From CAYSDH01 sp964429805 (GTDB lineage Bacteria > Bacteroidota > Bacteroidia > Flavobacteriales_D > JABDKJ01): 62,843 nucleotides of DNA. Location: NCBI GenBank assembly GCA_964429805.1, contig CAYSDH010000011.1:1-62843 (forward strand), written 5' to 3'. The notes beneath the pieces were generated by a model. The model did not search any database. It was not told where the DNA came from and saw only the letters and a list, made by a program, of their open reading frames with translations. Positions 26,046-35,374 of this stretch are shown in pieces. The translations under genes and the position numbers were made by a program. Within the stretch, counting starts at the first letter, position 1. The number at the start of each line of letters is the position of its first letter.

Positions 26046-26567
26046 ATGATTAGTATAATCAGCGGGACGAATAGAGCGGGAAGTAATTCTTTAAAAGTGG
26101 CCAAGGCCTACGCTCAAATACTTGATAGTGAAGGAACTGAAAATCAAATCTTGGATTTGAATACCATGCCTCACACCTTCGCTTTTTCAGAATTGTATGG
26201 TGAGCGAAGCGAAGCATTTGCTAGCACTGTGGAAAAATACATCACTTCCGTGGATAAGTTCGTTTTTGTGATTCCAGAATATAATGGTGGATTCCCCGGC
26301 TTTCTAAAGCTTTTTATTGACGCGGTGCCGCCAACGTCATTCCACAACAAGTTAGCTGGGCTGGTTGGTTTGTCTTCGGGTCATACCGGAGCGCTGCGCC
26401 CTGTCGATCAGTTTACCAATGTGCTCAATTACTTAAAGGTCGATGTCATTGCGCTAAAGCCTAAACTCTCTGGCATAGAGACGCTTCTAAGTGAAGAAGG
26501 AGAGCTAGTTGACGAGCGCTCAGTCTTCGCCCTCAAGGCTCACGCCAGTCGTCTCCTTCACCGCTGA
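26046..26567 (+). CDS. NADPH-dependent FMN reductase family protein
   Basis: 173 residues with a flavodoxin-like fold: ISIISGTNRAGSNSLKVAKA (phosphate-binding loop), FVFVIPEYNGGFPGFLKLFIDA (FMN-contacting PEYNG) and GLVGLSSGHTGALRPVDQF. Such enzymes reduce quinones, azo compounds or chromate with NAD(P)H. Specific substrate unknown. The last 48 bases are also coding on the opposite strand for the end of the metallophosphoesterase. Confidence 0.9.
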   Translation: MISIISGTNRAGSNSLKVAKAYAQILDSEGTENQILDLNTMPHTFAFSELYGERSEAFASTVEKYITSVDKFVFVIPEYNGGFPGFLKLFIDAVPPTSFHNKLAGLVGLSSGHTGALRPVDQFTNVLNYLKVDVIALKPKLSGIETLLSEEGELVDERSVFALKAHASRLLHR

Positions 26568-27590
26568 TACCTCCACTTCCGGATTGTCAAGGATGTAGTC
26601 TATAGATGTGCGTCCCAGCAGTTTCTTTGATGTCTCAGCCGCTGTCCATTTTACAAGCTTAATCTCACCATCTGACAATTCTAGACCGGTGATGTCTCCA
26701 TCTTTAAAGGAGCAGCAACCTGCGTTAAAGTACAGCGGTTTACGCAGTGTTTTTTCAAGTGACCGTCCTTCATCAAGCTGCACTTTGAGCAGCAGTTTTC
26801 TTAGTGATGCGATTTCCTCTTTTCGAGCTTCTGTGGCCTTCTTTTCCTGTGCTTGCTCCAGGTCATTCAGTTCGTGCTGCAGTTGGTCAGCATGCGTAAA
26901 TGACATAAATACAGGGTGGTGCGTGTGCCCGCAGATGATGATGTTGTCTGTCTTATCTGCCCAAGCATACATGGCCTCATCATGGGCAGATTTCATTTCT
27001 ATGTTATTTGATGGAGTAGACAGTGGGATTTTGAATATGCGCTGAAAATTGCGCCAAAACACACGCACAAAAAATCGGCTGATTAACGCAAACCTGTCGC
27101 TTTCGAGAGTTCCTTGATGACCATGTACCAGCAGTATGTCTGCATCGCGCAGGTCATTTTTTAGTTTCAGGACAATACTCTCTGAGACTCTGATGCGTGG
27201 GAACAGCCAGCCCAAGTACTTGTTCATCTTGTCGGCAATCTGCCATGAGTCGTCATGATTACCCCAGATTCTGTGCAACCTGTCACGGTCATAAAACTCC
27301 TTTTCTAAGAGCATCACATCCTTGTAGCGGTTCATCACTTTTAATATCGGGTTCTCCCAAAACTCTTCTACGTCACCAAGTAGGCATAGTGTGTAGCCCT
27401 TGTCTAGATAGTAGCGCAAGGCTTTTTTGTAGGTCTCTTCGCAGGCCCTAAAGTCATCGGCACCGTCTCCGCGGCCACGGTGGTGGTCAGAGAAAATGAT
27501 CCACTTTACCTGCTTCGCATGTTCTTCTATGACGGTCGCTTCGTCAAATGAGCGATCCAGTTCTCGATGTATCCTGTGGTGTTCTGCCAT
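26520..27590 (-). CDS. Metallophosphoesterase (calcineurin-like)
   Basis: 356 residues. Metal-binding motifs in order: WIIFSDHHRGRGDGADD, LCLLGDVEEFWEN, RIWGNHDDSW, LLVHGHQGTLESD and IICGHTHHPVF. An acidic/basic coiled-coil-like helix (LQHELNDLEQAQEKKATEA) is inserted after the last motif. The substrate cannot be deduced. TATCTTTG on this strand at 27604-27611, 14 bases before the start, fits the -7 consensus. The 3' end overlaps the FMN reductase gene by 48 bases. Confidence 0.9.
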   Translation of the reverse strand: MAEHHRIHRELDRSFDEATVIEEHAKQVKWIIFSDHHRGRGDGADDFRACEETYKKALRYYLDKGYTLCLLGDVEEFWENPILKVMNRYKDVMLLEKEFYDRDRLHRIWGNHDDSWQIADKMNKYLGWLFPRIRVSESIVLKLKNDLRDADILLVHGHQGTLESDRFALISRFFVRVFWRNFQRIFKIPLSTPSNNIEMKSAHDEAMYAWADKTDNIIICGHTHHPVFMSFTHADQLQHELNDLEQAQEKKATEARKEEIASLRKLLLKVQLDEGRSLEKTLRKPLYFNAGCCSFKDGDITGLELSDGEIKLVKWTAAETSKKLLGRTSIDYILDNPEVEVSAVKETTGVSLEGED

Positions 27591-27684
27591 CTCTTTATCT
27601 TATCAAAGATATCGGATGAAAAATATAGACGAAGAAAAAACTGATGTCAGAATTTTAGATTTCCTTCGTGTCACACTCATTTGT

Positions 27685-29196
27685 ATGTCTGCCTCAGAGA
27701 TTGTAGCGTATATAATAGGATACTTCGTGCTTCTGGTCATCGTGTCGCGATTGACTTCAGGAAGGGGAGATAACGAGTCTTTCTTTTTAGGAGGAAGGTC
27801 GGCCAACTGGATGACGGTTTCCTTTGGTATGATTGGCGCTTCGCTTAGTGGTGTCACATTCTTATCTGTGCCAGGATGGGTCGAAGGGTCATCCTTTTCT
27901 TATATGCAGATGGTCTTGGGCTATATCGTAGGGTATGGACTTATCGCATTTGTCTTGCTGCCGGTCTATTACAAGTTAAATCTCACCTCCATCTACACTT
28001 ATTTGGAAGGTCGCTTTGGGAAAGCAGCATATAAGACTGGGGCCAGTTTCTTTCTGCTTTCGCGAATTATAGGTGCAGCATTTCGACTCTATCTCGTGGC
28101 CATCGTCTTTGAAGAGTACATTTTTGGCGAAGAAGTCCCTTTTTACATCATCGCATTAATCACCATTGTGCTCATCTGGGTCTACACATTTAAAGGAGGT
28201 ATAAAGACCATCATTTGGACAGACACCTTGCAGACCAGCTTTATGCTCTTGGCAGTGGTGCTCGCTATATGGGGTATAGGAGATGCCATGGGGCTAAGTA
28301 TTACGGGCATTGTCAATACGGTGGCCGAGTCAGACTATTCTAAGAGCTTCTACTTTGAGGATTTTAGTGATAAGAAGCACTTCATCAAGCAGTTCTTATC
28401 TGGAGCGGCTATTGCCTTTGTCATGACTGGGCTCGATCAAGACATGATGCAAAAAAACTTGGCGTGCAAAAATCTCTCTGATGCAAAGAAAAACATCATC
28501 ACGCTCAGTATCGTGCTGGTCTTTGTCAATCTGCTCTTTCTGGGGCTCGGGGCCTTATTATACACCTACATAGACTTTGCTCAAATTGGCATGCCTGACA
28601 AGGCTGACCTGCTCTTTCCTAAGGTGGCCCTAGAAGGTGGCTTAGGTAATTCTATCGCGGTCATATTCATTCTTGGACTGGTGGCCTCGGCATACTCCAG
28701 CGCTGATTCTGCGCTTACGGCATTAACCACTTCGTTTTATGTAGACATACTCGGCTCTCCAAACAAGAAGAGCGATTCTGACGGTTATTCATCCAGAGCA
28801 CTTGATTCTACTCAAATGACTGAAGGAAACGGGGTGCGCATCAGAAGGTGGGTGCATGTAGGTATGTCTGTCGTTTTGCTTATCGTCATTGTCATTTTTG
28901 ATTTGATTAATGATCAGTCTGTCATCTCTCAGATCTTCACCTTTGCAGGTTATACCTATGGGCCGCTGCTTGGACTGTACACTTTTGGTCTGTTTACGCG
29001 CATGAATGTCAGAGACAGCTTGGTGCCTGTGGTTTGTTTACTCTCACCGGTCTTGAGTTTTTTGCTCGATACGCTTGTCTATGACTTCGGATTTGAATTA
29101 CTTATCGTCAATGGTCTTTTGACTTTTCTCATGCTCTTGCTAATTAATACAAATAGCGCGAGTCATCAATACTCGATGCATGAACGAGTTTGGTAA
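27685..29196 (+). CDS. Sodium:solute symporter (SSS family)
   Basis: 503 residues from the ATG at 27685; earlier in-frame starts add a polar, partly antisense-encoded leader not typical of the family. The start gives MSASEIVAYIIGYFVLLVIV as first helix. Family blocks: FFLGGRSANWMTVSFGMIGA, LSGVTFLSVPGWV, GYIVGYGLIAFVLLPVYYKL, FKGGIKTIIWTDTLQTSFML, and SAYSSADSALTALTTSFYVD (Na+-site region). About 13 transmembrane helices. The solute is unknown. Its 3' end overlaps the flippase gene by 17 bases. Confidence 0.92.
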   Translation: MSASEIVAYIIGYFVLLVIVSRLTSGRGDNESFFLGGRSANWMTVSFGMIGASLSGVTFLSVPGWVEGSSFSYMQMVLGYIVGYGLIAFVLLPVYYKLNLTSIYTYLEGRFGKAAYKTGASFFLLSRIIGAAFRLYLVAIVFEEYIFGEEVPFYIIALITIVLIWVYTFKGGIKTIIWTDTLQTSFMLLAVVLAIWGIGDAMGLSITGIVNTVAESDYSKSFYFEDFSDKKHFIKQFLSGAAIAFVMTGLDQDMMQKNLACKNLSDAKKNIITLSIVLVFVNLLFLGLGALLYTYIDFAQIGMPDKADLLFPKVALEGGLGNSIAVIFILGLVASAYSSADSALTALTTSFYVDILGSPNKKSDSDGYSSRALDSTQMTEGNGVRIRRWVHVGMSVVLLIVIVIFDLINDQSVISQIFTFAGYTYGPLLGLYTFGLFTRMNVRDSLVPVVCLLSPVLSFLLDTLVYDFGFELLIVNGLLTFLMLLLINTNSASHQYSMHERVW

Positions 29197-30412
29197 AAAG
29201 TTCATGACGCTGCTTGGAGGAAGCAGTATCGCTTTTCTCATACAGTTTGCTGCAGCGCCAGTGCTGGCTAGACTTTACACGCCAAGTGATTTTGGAGTCT
29301 TTGCCAACGTGATGGCCATTATCGGCATACTCGCCATTTTCAGCAGCATGAGGTATGATGTGGCCATTGTCAGGGCAGGGGGTCAGGGTGAGCGGCTGCC
29401 AGTGTCTCGATTAGCACTGCGCATACTCGTAATCGTGTCGTTGCTATCCTTGGTGCTCATGTTTGTAGGGCAAGACCTGTTGGCAGAGCATTACGAGATT
29501 AGCCCTAAGGGTCTGCTGTGGTTGGTGCCAGCCATTCTATTTCTAAGTGCGCTCTATGGCATTTCTGTAAACGTGACCAACAGCATGGGCAAGTACAAGG
29601 ATATGTCCATGGCCAAAGGAATTTACGCGTTAGTGCTGACCGCAGTGAGTATCTACTTGGGCTACAAAGGAGTTGGGCCTTTTGGACTCTTGGCGGGACT
29701 GCTCATTGCATACCCGCTGGGTAATCTCTGGTTGCTTCCTGCCCTCAAGGAGATGACTTCCTCTGCGCCTTCAAAAGAGTCGATGAGTGAGGCAGCCAAA
29801 AAGTATGATGAGTTTCCAAAATGGAACCTCCCATTGGCCGCTGCTGATAGTCTCAATCAGCAGCTGATTTTCAACTTGGTGTTCACCTCTTTGTTTGGAT
29901 TGGAGGCCATGGGTATGTACGCCATCACATGGCGATATGTGCGCGCTCCGATTAAGTTAATTCAAGGTTCAAACGCGCAAGTTTTTTATCGAGAAGCATC
30001 TGATATTGAGAGTAATAGGCTGTCTTTGTTCAAGATATCATTGAAGTATTCATTATACTTCTCTGTGCCCGTTTTTATTGCGCTATTTTTCTTTGGTCCA
30101 GCCTTGTTTCGTTTCGTTTTAGGTGACGCCTGGACTATGGCTGGGGAGTATGCAAGTCGACTAGCACCTGCGCTGGCAATTGGTCTAGTTAGTGGCTCGG
30201 TCTCTACCGTTCCGCTGATCTTTAATACGCAGCGTTCGTTTGCGTTGATGAGTATTCTCTTTCAAGCGCTTGCGCTCGCAGGTCTCTATGTGATGTCAAC
30301 CTGGATGTCCTTTTCAGTATTAGACTCTCTATCCGTGTACTCGGTCATACTCTCAGCGATGTATGTGTTCTTCATTTTGTGGTTCTACTTGACGATTAAG
30401 AAAGAGGCATGA
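29180..30412 (+). CDS. Oligosaccharide flippase family protein (Wzx-like)
   Basis: 410 residues, about 12 hydrophobic segments. Starts MNEFGKKFMTLLGGSSIAFL; then LYTPSDFGVFANVMAIIGIL and YDVAIVRA, characteristic of the polysaccharide biosynthesis/O-antigen flippase branch of the MOP superfamily. PKWNLPLAAADSLNQQLIFN and LEAMGMYAITWRYVRAPIKL are further matches. It should move lipid-linked glycan units across the inner membrane. First gene of the glycan locus; its stop overlaps the next glycosyltransferase start by four bases. Confidence 0.9.
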   Translation: MNEFGKKFMTLLGGSSIAFLIQFAAAPVLARLYTPSDFGVFANVMAIIGILAIFSSMRYDVAIVRAGGQGERLPVSRLALRILVIVSLLSLVLMFVGQDLLAEHYEISPKGLLWLVPAILFLSALYGISVNVTNSMGKYKDMSMAKGIYALVLTAVSIYLGYKGVGPFGLLAGLLIAYPLGNLWLLPALKEMTSSAPSKESMSEAAKKYDEFPKWNLPLAAADSLNQQLIFNLVFTSLFGLEAMGMYAITWRYVRAPIKLIQGSNAQVFYREASDIESNRLSLFKISLKYSLYFSVPVFIALFFFGPALFRFVLGDAWTMAGEYASRLAPALAIGLVSGSVSTVPLIFNTQRSFALMSILFQALALAGLYVMSTWMSFSVLDSLSVYSVILSAMYVFFILWFYLTIKKEA

Positions 30413-31503
30413 ACGAGATTATAGTCAATATTCATTTTGATCACATTTCGCATTCGGGGAGCGCCTCGGCTCAGCGCCCTGATTATATGTTAGAGGCCTT
30501 TAAGGCAGAAGGCTATGAGGTGACTGAGATAACTGGTGCCTGGGATAGGAGGCAGGCTCGGGCCAAAGAGGCAATGCATCGTATTTCAGAAGGATGGCGA
30601 CCACAGTTTGTATACGCAGAAAGCAGTACTACTCCTCATATGCTCGGCACGCCTAATTATTTGCCCAAACCCTCTAATGAACTTGCCTTGGCGGCCTTGT
30701 GTCAAGAGAAGAGTATACCCACAGGAATTTTTTATCGAGATATCTATTGGAAATTTGACCGCCCAAAAGGGTTGAGGTCACAGCTAATACACCACTATTA
30801 CAAGCCTTTTTACAAAAAGGAATGGCGCTCATATTCTGAGCTCTATGCGCAGATTTTTTTGCCTACGACACGCATGATGTCGCACATCCAACAAGACAGT
30901 AAGGTGTCTCACAGTGCCTTGCCTCCAGCGACAAGTAAATGGGTGAAAAGGCCAGCACGAAAGGCGGGCAGGCTGCGAATGGTATACGTTGGTGGGTTCA
31001 CCTCGCCCAAAACTATCTATGGATTAAAGACGCTTCTGCAAGCCGTGCAACAAGTGGAGGTAGACTTCGTGCTGTGTTGCAGAGTGACTGAGTTTGAGCG
31101 AGTCAGGCATGAGTATCCAGAGTTGGCTGCGCCTAACATTGAAGTCAAACATCCCGGTCCAGATGAGGTTCAAGAGATACTGTTCACATGTGATATTGGC
31201 AGCATGGTATTTGATTTTTCTGCCTACCGCGAGTTTGCTTTTCCGTACAAAGTGTTTGAATATCTCGGTGCTGGCCTGCCCATCATCGCGACTGAAGCTA
31301 CTGCGGCTGCGGACTTTGTCATAGAGAACAAGGTAGGATGGAAAGTGGCTGACAATAAGAAGTCTATTGTGACTTTGCTACGCGAATTGTCTAATGATAT
31401 CGAGTCCATTGGCGAGAAGTCTAGGCAGATAGAAGCAATTAGTGGTCAAAATACCTGGCGCAGTAGAGCAAAAGAAGTGGCCCAAAAACTGCTCAACTCA
31501 TGA
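30409..31503 (+). CDS. Glycosyltransferase (GT-B type), family uncertain
   Basis: 364 residues. The C-terminal half has GT4-like features: LRMVYVGGFTSPKTIYGLKT, then PGPDEVQEILFTCDIGSMVF and YKVFEYLGAGLPIIATEATA (the EYLGAGLPII motif binds the donor). The N-terminal half is unusual, with FDHISHSGSASAQRPDYMLEA and several aromatic residues (RDIYWKFDR). Donor and acceptor unknown. Overlaps its neighbours on both sides by four bases, so it is translationally coupled within the glycan operon. Confidence 0.85.
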   Translation: MNEIIVNIHFDHISHSGSASAQRPDYMLEAFKAEGYEVTEITGAWDRRQARAKEAMHRISEGWRPQFVYAESSTTPHMLGTPNYLPKPSNELALAALCQEKSIPTGIFYRDIYWKFDRPKGLRSQLIHHYYKPFYKKEWRSYSELYAQIFLPTTRMMSHIQQDSKVSHSALPPATSKWVKRPARKAGRLRMVYVGGFTSPKTIYGLKTLLQAVQQVEVDFVLCCRVTEFERVRHEYPELAAPNIEVKHPGPDEVQEILFTCDIGSMVFDFSAYREFAFPYKVFEYLGAGLPIIATEATAAADFVIENKVGWKVADNKKSIVTLLRELSNDIESIGEKSRQIEAISGQNTWRSRAKEVAQKLLNS

Positions 31504-32600
31504 AAGTACTCATGCTGGCAGATAGCGGCTCAGTGCACACCACCAAGTGGGTAAAGTCCTTAATGGCAGAAGGAGTAGAGCTTATCCTCTTTTCTCTGTA
31601 CAGCGATTGTAGTTCAGATATTGCTGAGCTTGTAGACTCTGGTCATCTCAAACTCATAGCTGGTGATTCGGCTTATCAGGGTAGCATTCTCGATCGGAAG
31701 TTTGCTCAGAGAGTGAGTGAATTAAAAAAAGTGATTCGCGCAGAGCAGCCTGATATTCTACATGCTCATTATGCTAGCAGCTATGGTCTTTTAGGCGCTT
31801 TATCTGGCTTTCAGCCGTACCTAGTTTCTGTATGGGGAAGCGATGTCTACGGCTTTCCAAAGCGTGGTTTCCTCTTTAAGCAGATTCTGAAATACAACTT
31901 GCGCAAGGCACGACATATACTCTCAAGTTCAGCGGCCATGCGCACAGAAACTTTGAAGTATACCGCTGGCGATGTGACTGTGATACCCTTTGGTGTGGAT
32001 ACGCAGCGACTGAAGCCAGTGAGTCGAGATGGCAGGCCTACAGTAACCATTGGCACCATCAAGAGTTTGAGCCCGGTCTATGGTATTGATCTATTGATTC
32101 GTGCCTTTGCAGAAGCTGTGGCGTGTCTTTCAGAAATGGATGTGCGGCTCGATATAGTAGGGTCAGGAGTTCAGCGTGCGGAATTAGAGGCGCTCTGTCT
32201 GGACTTAGGCGTAGCTGAGTTTGTCCAGTTTCACGGAGCGGTCGATCATTCGGAAATAGCACGCCACCTCTCGTCTTTTGATGTTTTTGCGGCCTTGTCG
32301 AGAGAGGAATCTTTTGGGGTGGCCATTGTTGAGGCGATGAGCTGTGGTTTGCCAGTACTGGTGTCTGATGCGCCAGGGCCGGCCGAGATTGTGAGTGATG
32401 GTCTTGACGGATTTGTGGTGCCACGAGAGAACGTGACTGTAGCGGCCAACAAAATGGTTGGCTTAGTTATCGATGAGGAGCTACGGAAGTGCATGGGAAA
32501 GGAGGGGAGAGCAAAGGTGCTTAGGCAATATGATTGGGATAAAAATGTGAAGCAAATGATGAGTGTCTATGAAGAGCACATATCTCATTCAAAAAATTGA
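31500..32600 (+). CDS. Glycosyltransferase family 4 protein
   Basis: 366 residues. Seen: LADSGSVHTTKWVKSLMAEG at the N-terminus (acceptor domain), ILHAHYASSYGLLGAL, VSVWGSDVYGFPK, VIPFGVDTQRLKPV, and the donor domain LDIVGSGVQRAELEALCLDL, VQFHGAVDH, FAALSREESFGVAIVEAMSC with the GT4 E-x7-E pair, then GLPVLVSDAPGPAEIVSDG. A retaining glycosyltransferase of the surface-glycan pathway. Confidence 0.93.
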   Translation: MKVLMLADSGSVHTTKWVKSLMAEGVELILFSLYSDCSSDIAELVDSGHLKLIAGDSAYQGSILDRKFAQRVSELKKVIRAEQPDILHAHYASSYGLLGALSGFQPYLVSVWGSDVYGFPKRGFLFKQILKYNLRKARHILSSSAAMRTETLKYTAGDVTVIPFGVDTQRLKPVSRDGRPTVTIGTIKSLSPVYGIDLLIRAFAEAVACLSEMDVRLDIVGSGVQRAELEALCLDLGVAEFVQFHGAVDHSEIARHLSSFDVFAALSREESFGVAIVEAMSCGLPVLVSDAPGPAEIVSDGLDGFVVPRENVTVAANKMVGLVIDEELRKCMGKEGRAKVLRQYDWDKNVKQMMSVYEEHISHSKN

Positions 32601-32615
32601 ACGTTATTTGAAGCC

Positions 32616-33569
32616 ATGGACGTCAGACCCATCAGTATGGAGGCTTTATCAAGCCTTGTAGAGAAGGAGCAGCTTAATCTATTTGTACAGCCTAGGTGGG
32701 TGGCCAATTACAATGGCTCTATGCAGGTGCTCGGTGTCTATCACAAAGGCGATGAGCCTAAAGCGCTTTTTACCATGTACAGCGGGTCAAAGCTGGGTGC
32801 TGCTTTTGGTATCACTGGCCCATTGAGTCCGCACTGCGGATTGGTTCTGCTTGACAGAACCAAGAAGCTGAGTTCTTCTCAGACTTTTGAGAAGAATGTT
32901 CATGCCGCTATTTCAGAGTACTTAATCGCACGCAATGACTCGGTGGTTGACATCAATATGCCCTCATGGATTAAAGACACGCAGTCTTATGTCTGGAAGG
33001 AGTTTTCGGTCACTCCGCGCTATACGTACATTCTTGACATTCTCACCTCGTCTGATGACCTCAAAGCGGGCCTGAGTGCCAGTAAAAGACAGAATCTGAA
33101 CAAGGGCGTTAAAGATGAACTTGTAGTTGAGAAAACTGATGATAAGAATTTGATATACAGCGTTATAAAGAAGACATTTGATGTAAAGAAAGAGGCCTTT
33201 CATGAAGATGTTCTCTTAAATATACTGGACTCAGAATCGCTCAAGGATTCGCGATATGCCTATGTTGTAAAAGTCAATAATCAACCCTCGGCTTGTGTTC
33301 TCATTGTCCATGATCAGAAGACGGCATATTACCTTCTTGGTGGTTATGATCGGAGCAATAGTCATGAAGGTTCTGGCACGCTGGCCATGTGGCATGCTAT
33401 CACAGAAGCGCAGGAGAGAGGTCTCAGAGAGTTTGACTTCTTGGGTTCTATGATTCCAGAGGTAGAGAAGTATATCAGAGGCTTTGGCGGAGAGTTGACT
33501 CCATTTTTCAGTATTTCAAAAAAGTCGGTGTTGGCTGAAGTCTTTATGAAAATTACAGGCCGGGCCTGA
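32616..33569 (+). CDS. FemAB/GNAT-like acyltransferase
   Basis: 317 residues with the twin-GNAT, FemAB-like layout often found in polysaccharide clusters: FVQPRWVANYNGSMQVLGVY, FGITGPLSPHCGLVL, TYILDILTSSDDLKAGLSAS, KRQNLNKGV (R/K-rich contact block), SACVLIVHDQKTAYYLLGGY and LAMWHAITEAQERGLREFDFLGS. Members transfer amino-acyl or acyl groups to sugars or peptides. Here it probably N-acylates a glycan precursor. It follows the GT4 gene by 15 bases and ends two bases before the convergent GT2 gene. Confidence 0.8.
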   Translation: MDVRPISMEALSSLVEKEQLNLFVQPRWVANYNGSMQVLGVYHKGDEPKALFTMYSGSKLGAAFGITGPLSPHCGLVLLDRTKKLSSSQTFEKNVHAAISEYLIARNDSVVDINMPSWIKDTQSYVWKEFSVTPRYTYILDILTSSDDLKAGLSASKRQNLNKGVKDELVVEKTDDKNLIYSVIKKTFDVKKEAFHEDVLLNILDSESLKDSRYAYVVKVNNQPSACVLIVHDQKTAYYLLGGYDRSNSHEGSGTLAMWHAITEAQERGLREFDFLGSMIPEVEKYIRGFGGELTPFFSISKKSVLAEVFMKITGRA

Positions 33570-33570
33570 T

Positions 33571-34599
33571 TTAGCGACTGCTGCTTGCCTTCGCACTGTT
33601 TTTTCCCAGAACTAAGAAGTCTACAATGCCCTTGAGGTATCCGAACCCATATGATAGATGCAGGCTAAGAAATGCACGAATTATACCAAGCACAGAACTG
33701 GACCCTACACGCACAGCGAAGACCAATGCGAATAGAGCATACAATGCCAACGGCAACAGAGCGAGCCAAAAGCCTCCTAAAACGAGCATGGCAAGCGGAC
33801 AGAGCATCAGGTAGAGCACAAAGAATAGCGGAAAGAGTTGCCTGACAGTAGTTACCGTGCGGTGCTTTTTATTGACTAACACTTTGAAGTAGCCGTATTG
33901 ATAATACTGCTTCCAAAGACTAGAAAAAGAGCCTCTGACGAAGTACTTGCAGCGTATTCTCGGACTCAGATATATTTTCTTTCCACTGTCCAACAGTCGA
34001 TGGTTGAACTCATCGTCTTGGTTTCGGGGTAGCTCCTTGTCAAAATACCCGATGTCTTCAAAAACCTCTTGGCGATACGCACCAAAAGCCACCGTGTCTA
34101 CCCAGCCGGCCTTGAGGCCAGTTCTAAAATGAGCAGTGCCCACGCCAAAAGGAGACGACATGGCCTGGCCAATGATATGGGACACTCCGTCTTCATAAAC
34201 ATTTTCCAAAATGCCGCCTACGCAGCTGGCCTCAGGCTGCTCTGAGAGAAGCGCCATGTTTTGAGATAGAAAGTCAGGATACACTTCTGAGTGAGCGCCC
34301 AATATGACTTTGACATTTCCCGTAGCGGCCTTCAGCCCACGATTTAAAGCGATGGGCGTCAGTTTCTCAGGGTTGTCAATCAGTCTAATCGACTTATGCT
34401 GCTGAGCGAGCTTGGTGATGATCTCTCGTGTGCCGTCATCACTCATGCCATCTGCCACAATGATTTCTATGCACTCATCATCCATATCTGAGGCAATGAG
34501 ACTGCGCAGACAAGCCTCAATGTAGTCGCGCTCATTGAGACAAGGGATGACCACAGATATGTCAATAGGTAGAGACAAGAGGCCATAAAGAAAAAGCAA
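33571..34599 (-). CDS. Glycosyltransferase family 2 protein (ExoA-like)
   Basis: About 342 residues. GT-A signature ISVVIPCLNERDYIEACLRS, EIIVADGMSDDGTREII (DxD-like DGMSDDG), LNRGLKAATGNVKVILGAHS, ELPRNQDDEFNHRL (catalytic base region) and two to three C-terminal transmembrane segments (FPLFFVLYLMLCPLAMLVL). It resembles succinoglycan ExoA-type enzymes at the inner membrane. There is no ATG before the conserved core: TTG at 34599 or 34578 must serve. It is divergent from the DNA alkylation repair gene. Confidence 0.9.
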   Translation of the reverse strand: MLFLYGLLSLPIDISVVIPCLNERDYIEACLRSLIASDMDDECIEIIVADGMSDDGTREIITKLAQQHKSIRLIDNPEKLTPIALNRGLKAATGNVKVILGAHSEVYPDFLSQNMALLSEQPEASCVGGILENVYEDGVSHIIGQAMSSPFGVGTAHFRTGLKAGWVDTVAFGAYRQEVFEDIGYFDKELPRNQDDEFNHRLLDSGKKIYLSPRIRCKYFVRGSFSSLWKQYYQYGYFKVLVNKKHRTVTTVRQLFPLFFVLYLMLCPLAMLVLGGFWLALLPLALYALFALVFAVRVGSSSVLGIIRAFLSLHLSYGFGYLKGIVDFLVLGKNSAKASSSR

Positions 34600-34665
34600 T
34601 TTTCCAGACTAGATGATTCATTTGTCGCTGAAATAGTAAGGCTCAAATTATTTCACTTTTTTTGG

Positions 34666-35349
34666 ATGCACATGAGTCATCAAAAGATAGATATCAAGCC
34701 TTTGAGGCTGCGGTTTGAGTCAAAGGCTAATGATAAAGTGGCCGCGCAGCAAAAGGCCTACATGAAAGGTCAGTTCAGTTTTTACGGACTCAAAGCCCCT
34801 GTGCGAAGGGAGTTGCAGAAAGAGTTTTTAAAAGACTATCTCAAAGATAGATTGCTCAACAAAGACTTGTGTCGTGAGCTTTGGGCCCAAGACGAGAGAG
34901 AGTATCAGATGACGGCCATAGATTACATTCTGCGCACCAAGAGGTCTTGGCAGGTGGAAGACTTGGACTTCTTTCTCGAGCTTATTCAGACCAAGTCTTG
35001 GTGGGATACGGTAGATGCCATCGCGGCCAATATGGTCGGTCCACTAATTATGACATATCCTGTGCTCAAGCCAGCGATGCAGCAGTGGAATCAGCATGAT
35101 GATATGTGGGTGGTACGAAGCTCCATCATCTATCAACTCAAGTACAAAGAGGCGGTAGACTTTGATGAGCTCACGCGCTTTATCAGAGCACATGCAGATT
35201 CTACTGAGTTTTTTATTCGAAAAGCCTCAGGTTGGGCGCTGCGAGATTGTGCTAGGCACATGCCTGATGAGGTGCTGGCGTTTGTCCGTGACACCAAGCT
35301 GTCAGGGCTCACAGTACGCGAAGCGACTAAGCATCTCAAAGATCATTAA
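34666..35349 (+). CDS. DNA alkylation repair protein (AlkD-like)
   Basis: 227 residues made of HEAT-like repeats, all helical. Family blocks: QKAYMKGQFSFYGLKAPVRR, ELWAQDEREYQMTAIDYIL, SWWDTVDAIAANMVGPL (the Trp/Asp cluster that holds damaged DNA), MWVVRSSIIYQLKYKEAVD, FFIRKASGWALRDCARHMPD. AlkD-type glycosylases remove alkylated bases. A second ATG six bases downstream (MSHQKID) is an equally likely start. Its role is unrelated to the surrounding glycan genes. Confidence 0.92.
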   Translation: MHMSHQKIDIKPLRLRFESKANDKVAAQQKAYMKGQFSFYGLKAPVRRELQKEFLKDYLKDRLLNKDLCRELWAQDEREYQMTAIDYILRTKRSWQVEDLDFFLELIQTKSWWDTVDAIAANMVGPLIMTYPVLKPAMQQWNQHDDMWVVRSSIIYQLKYKEAVDFDELTRFIRAHADSTEFFIRKASGWALRDCARHMPDEVLAFVRDTKLSGLTVREATKHLKDH

Positions 35350-35374
35350 CTATATTCGAAGTCTAATTTTTCCA

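Noticed and set aside
27496..27684. N-terminal extension of the sodium:solute symporter
   Set aside because: The extra codons are antisense to the metallophosphoesterase start and precede the conserved first helix; ATG at 27685 fits the family.
35162..35374. N-terminal extension of the TerB-like protein
   Set aside because: Lies within the alkD-like gene in another frame; the conserved fold begins at the ATG at 35375.
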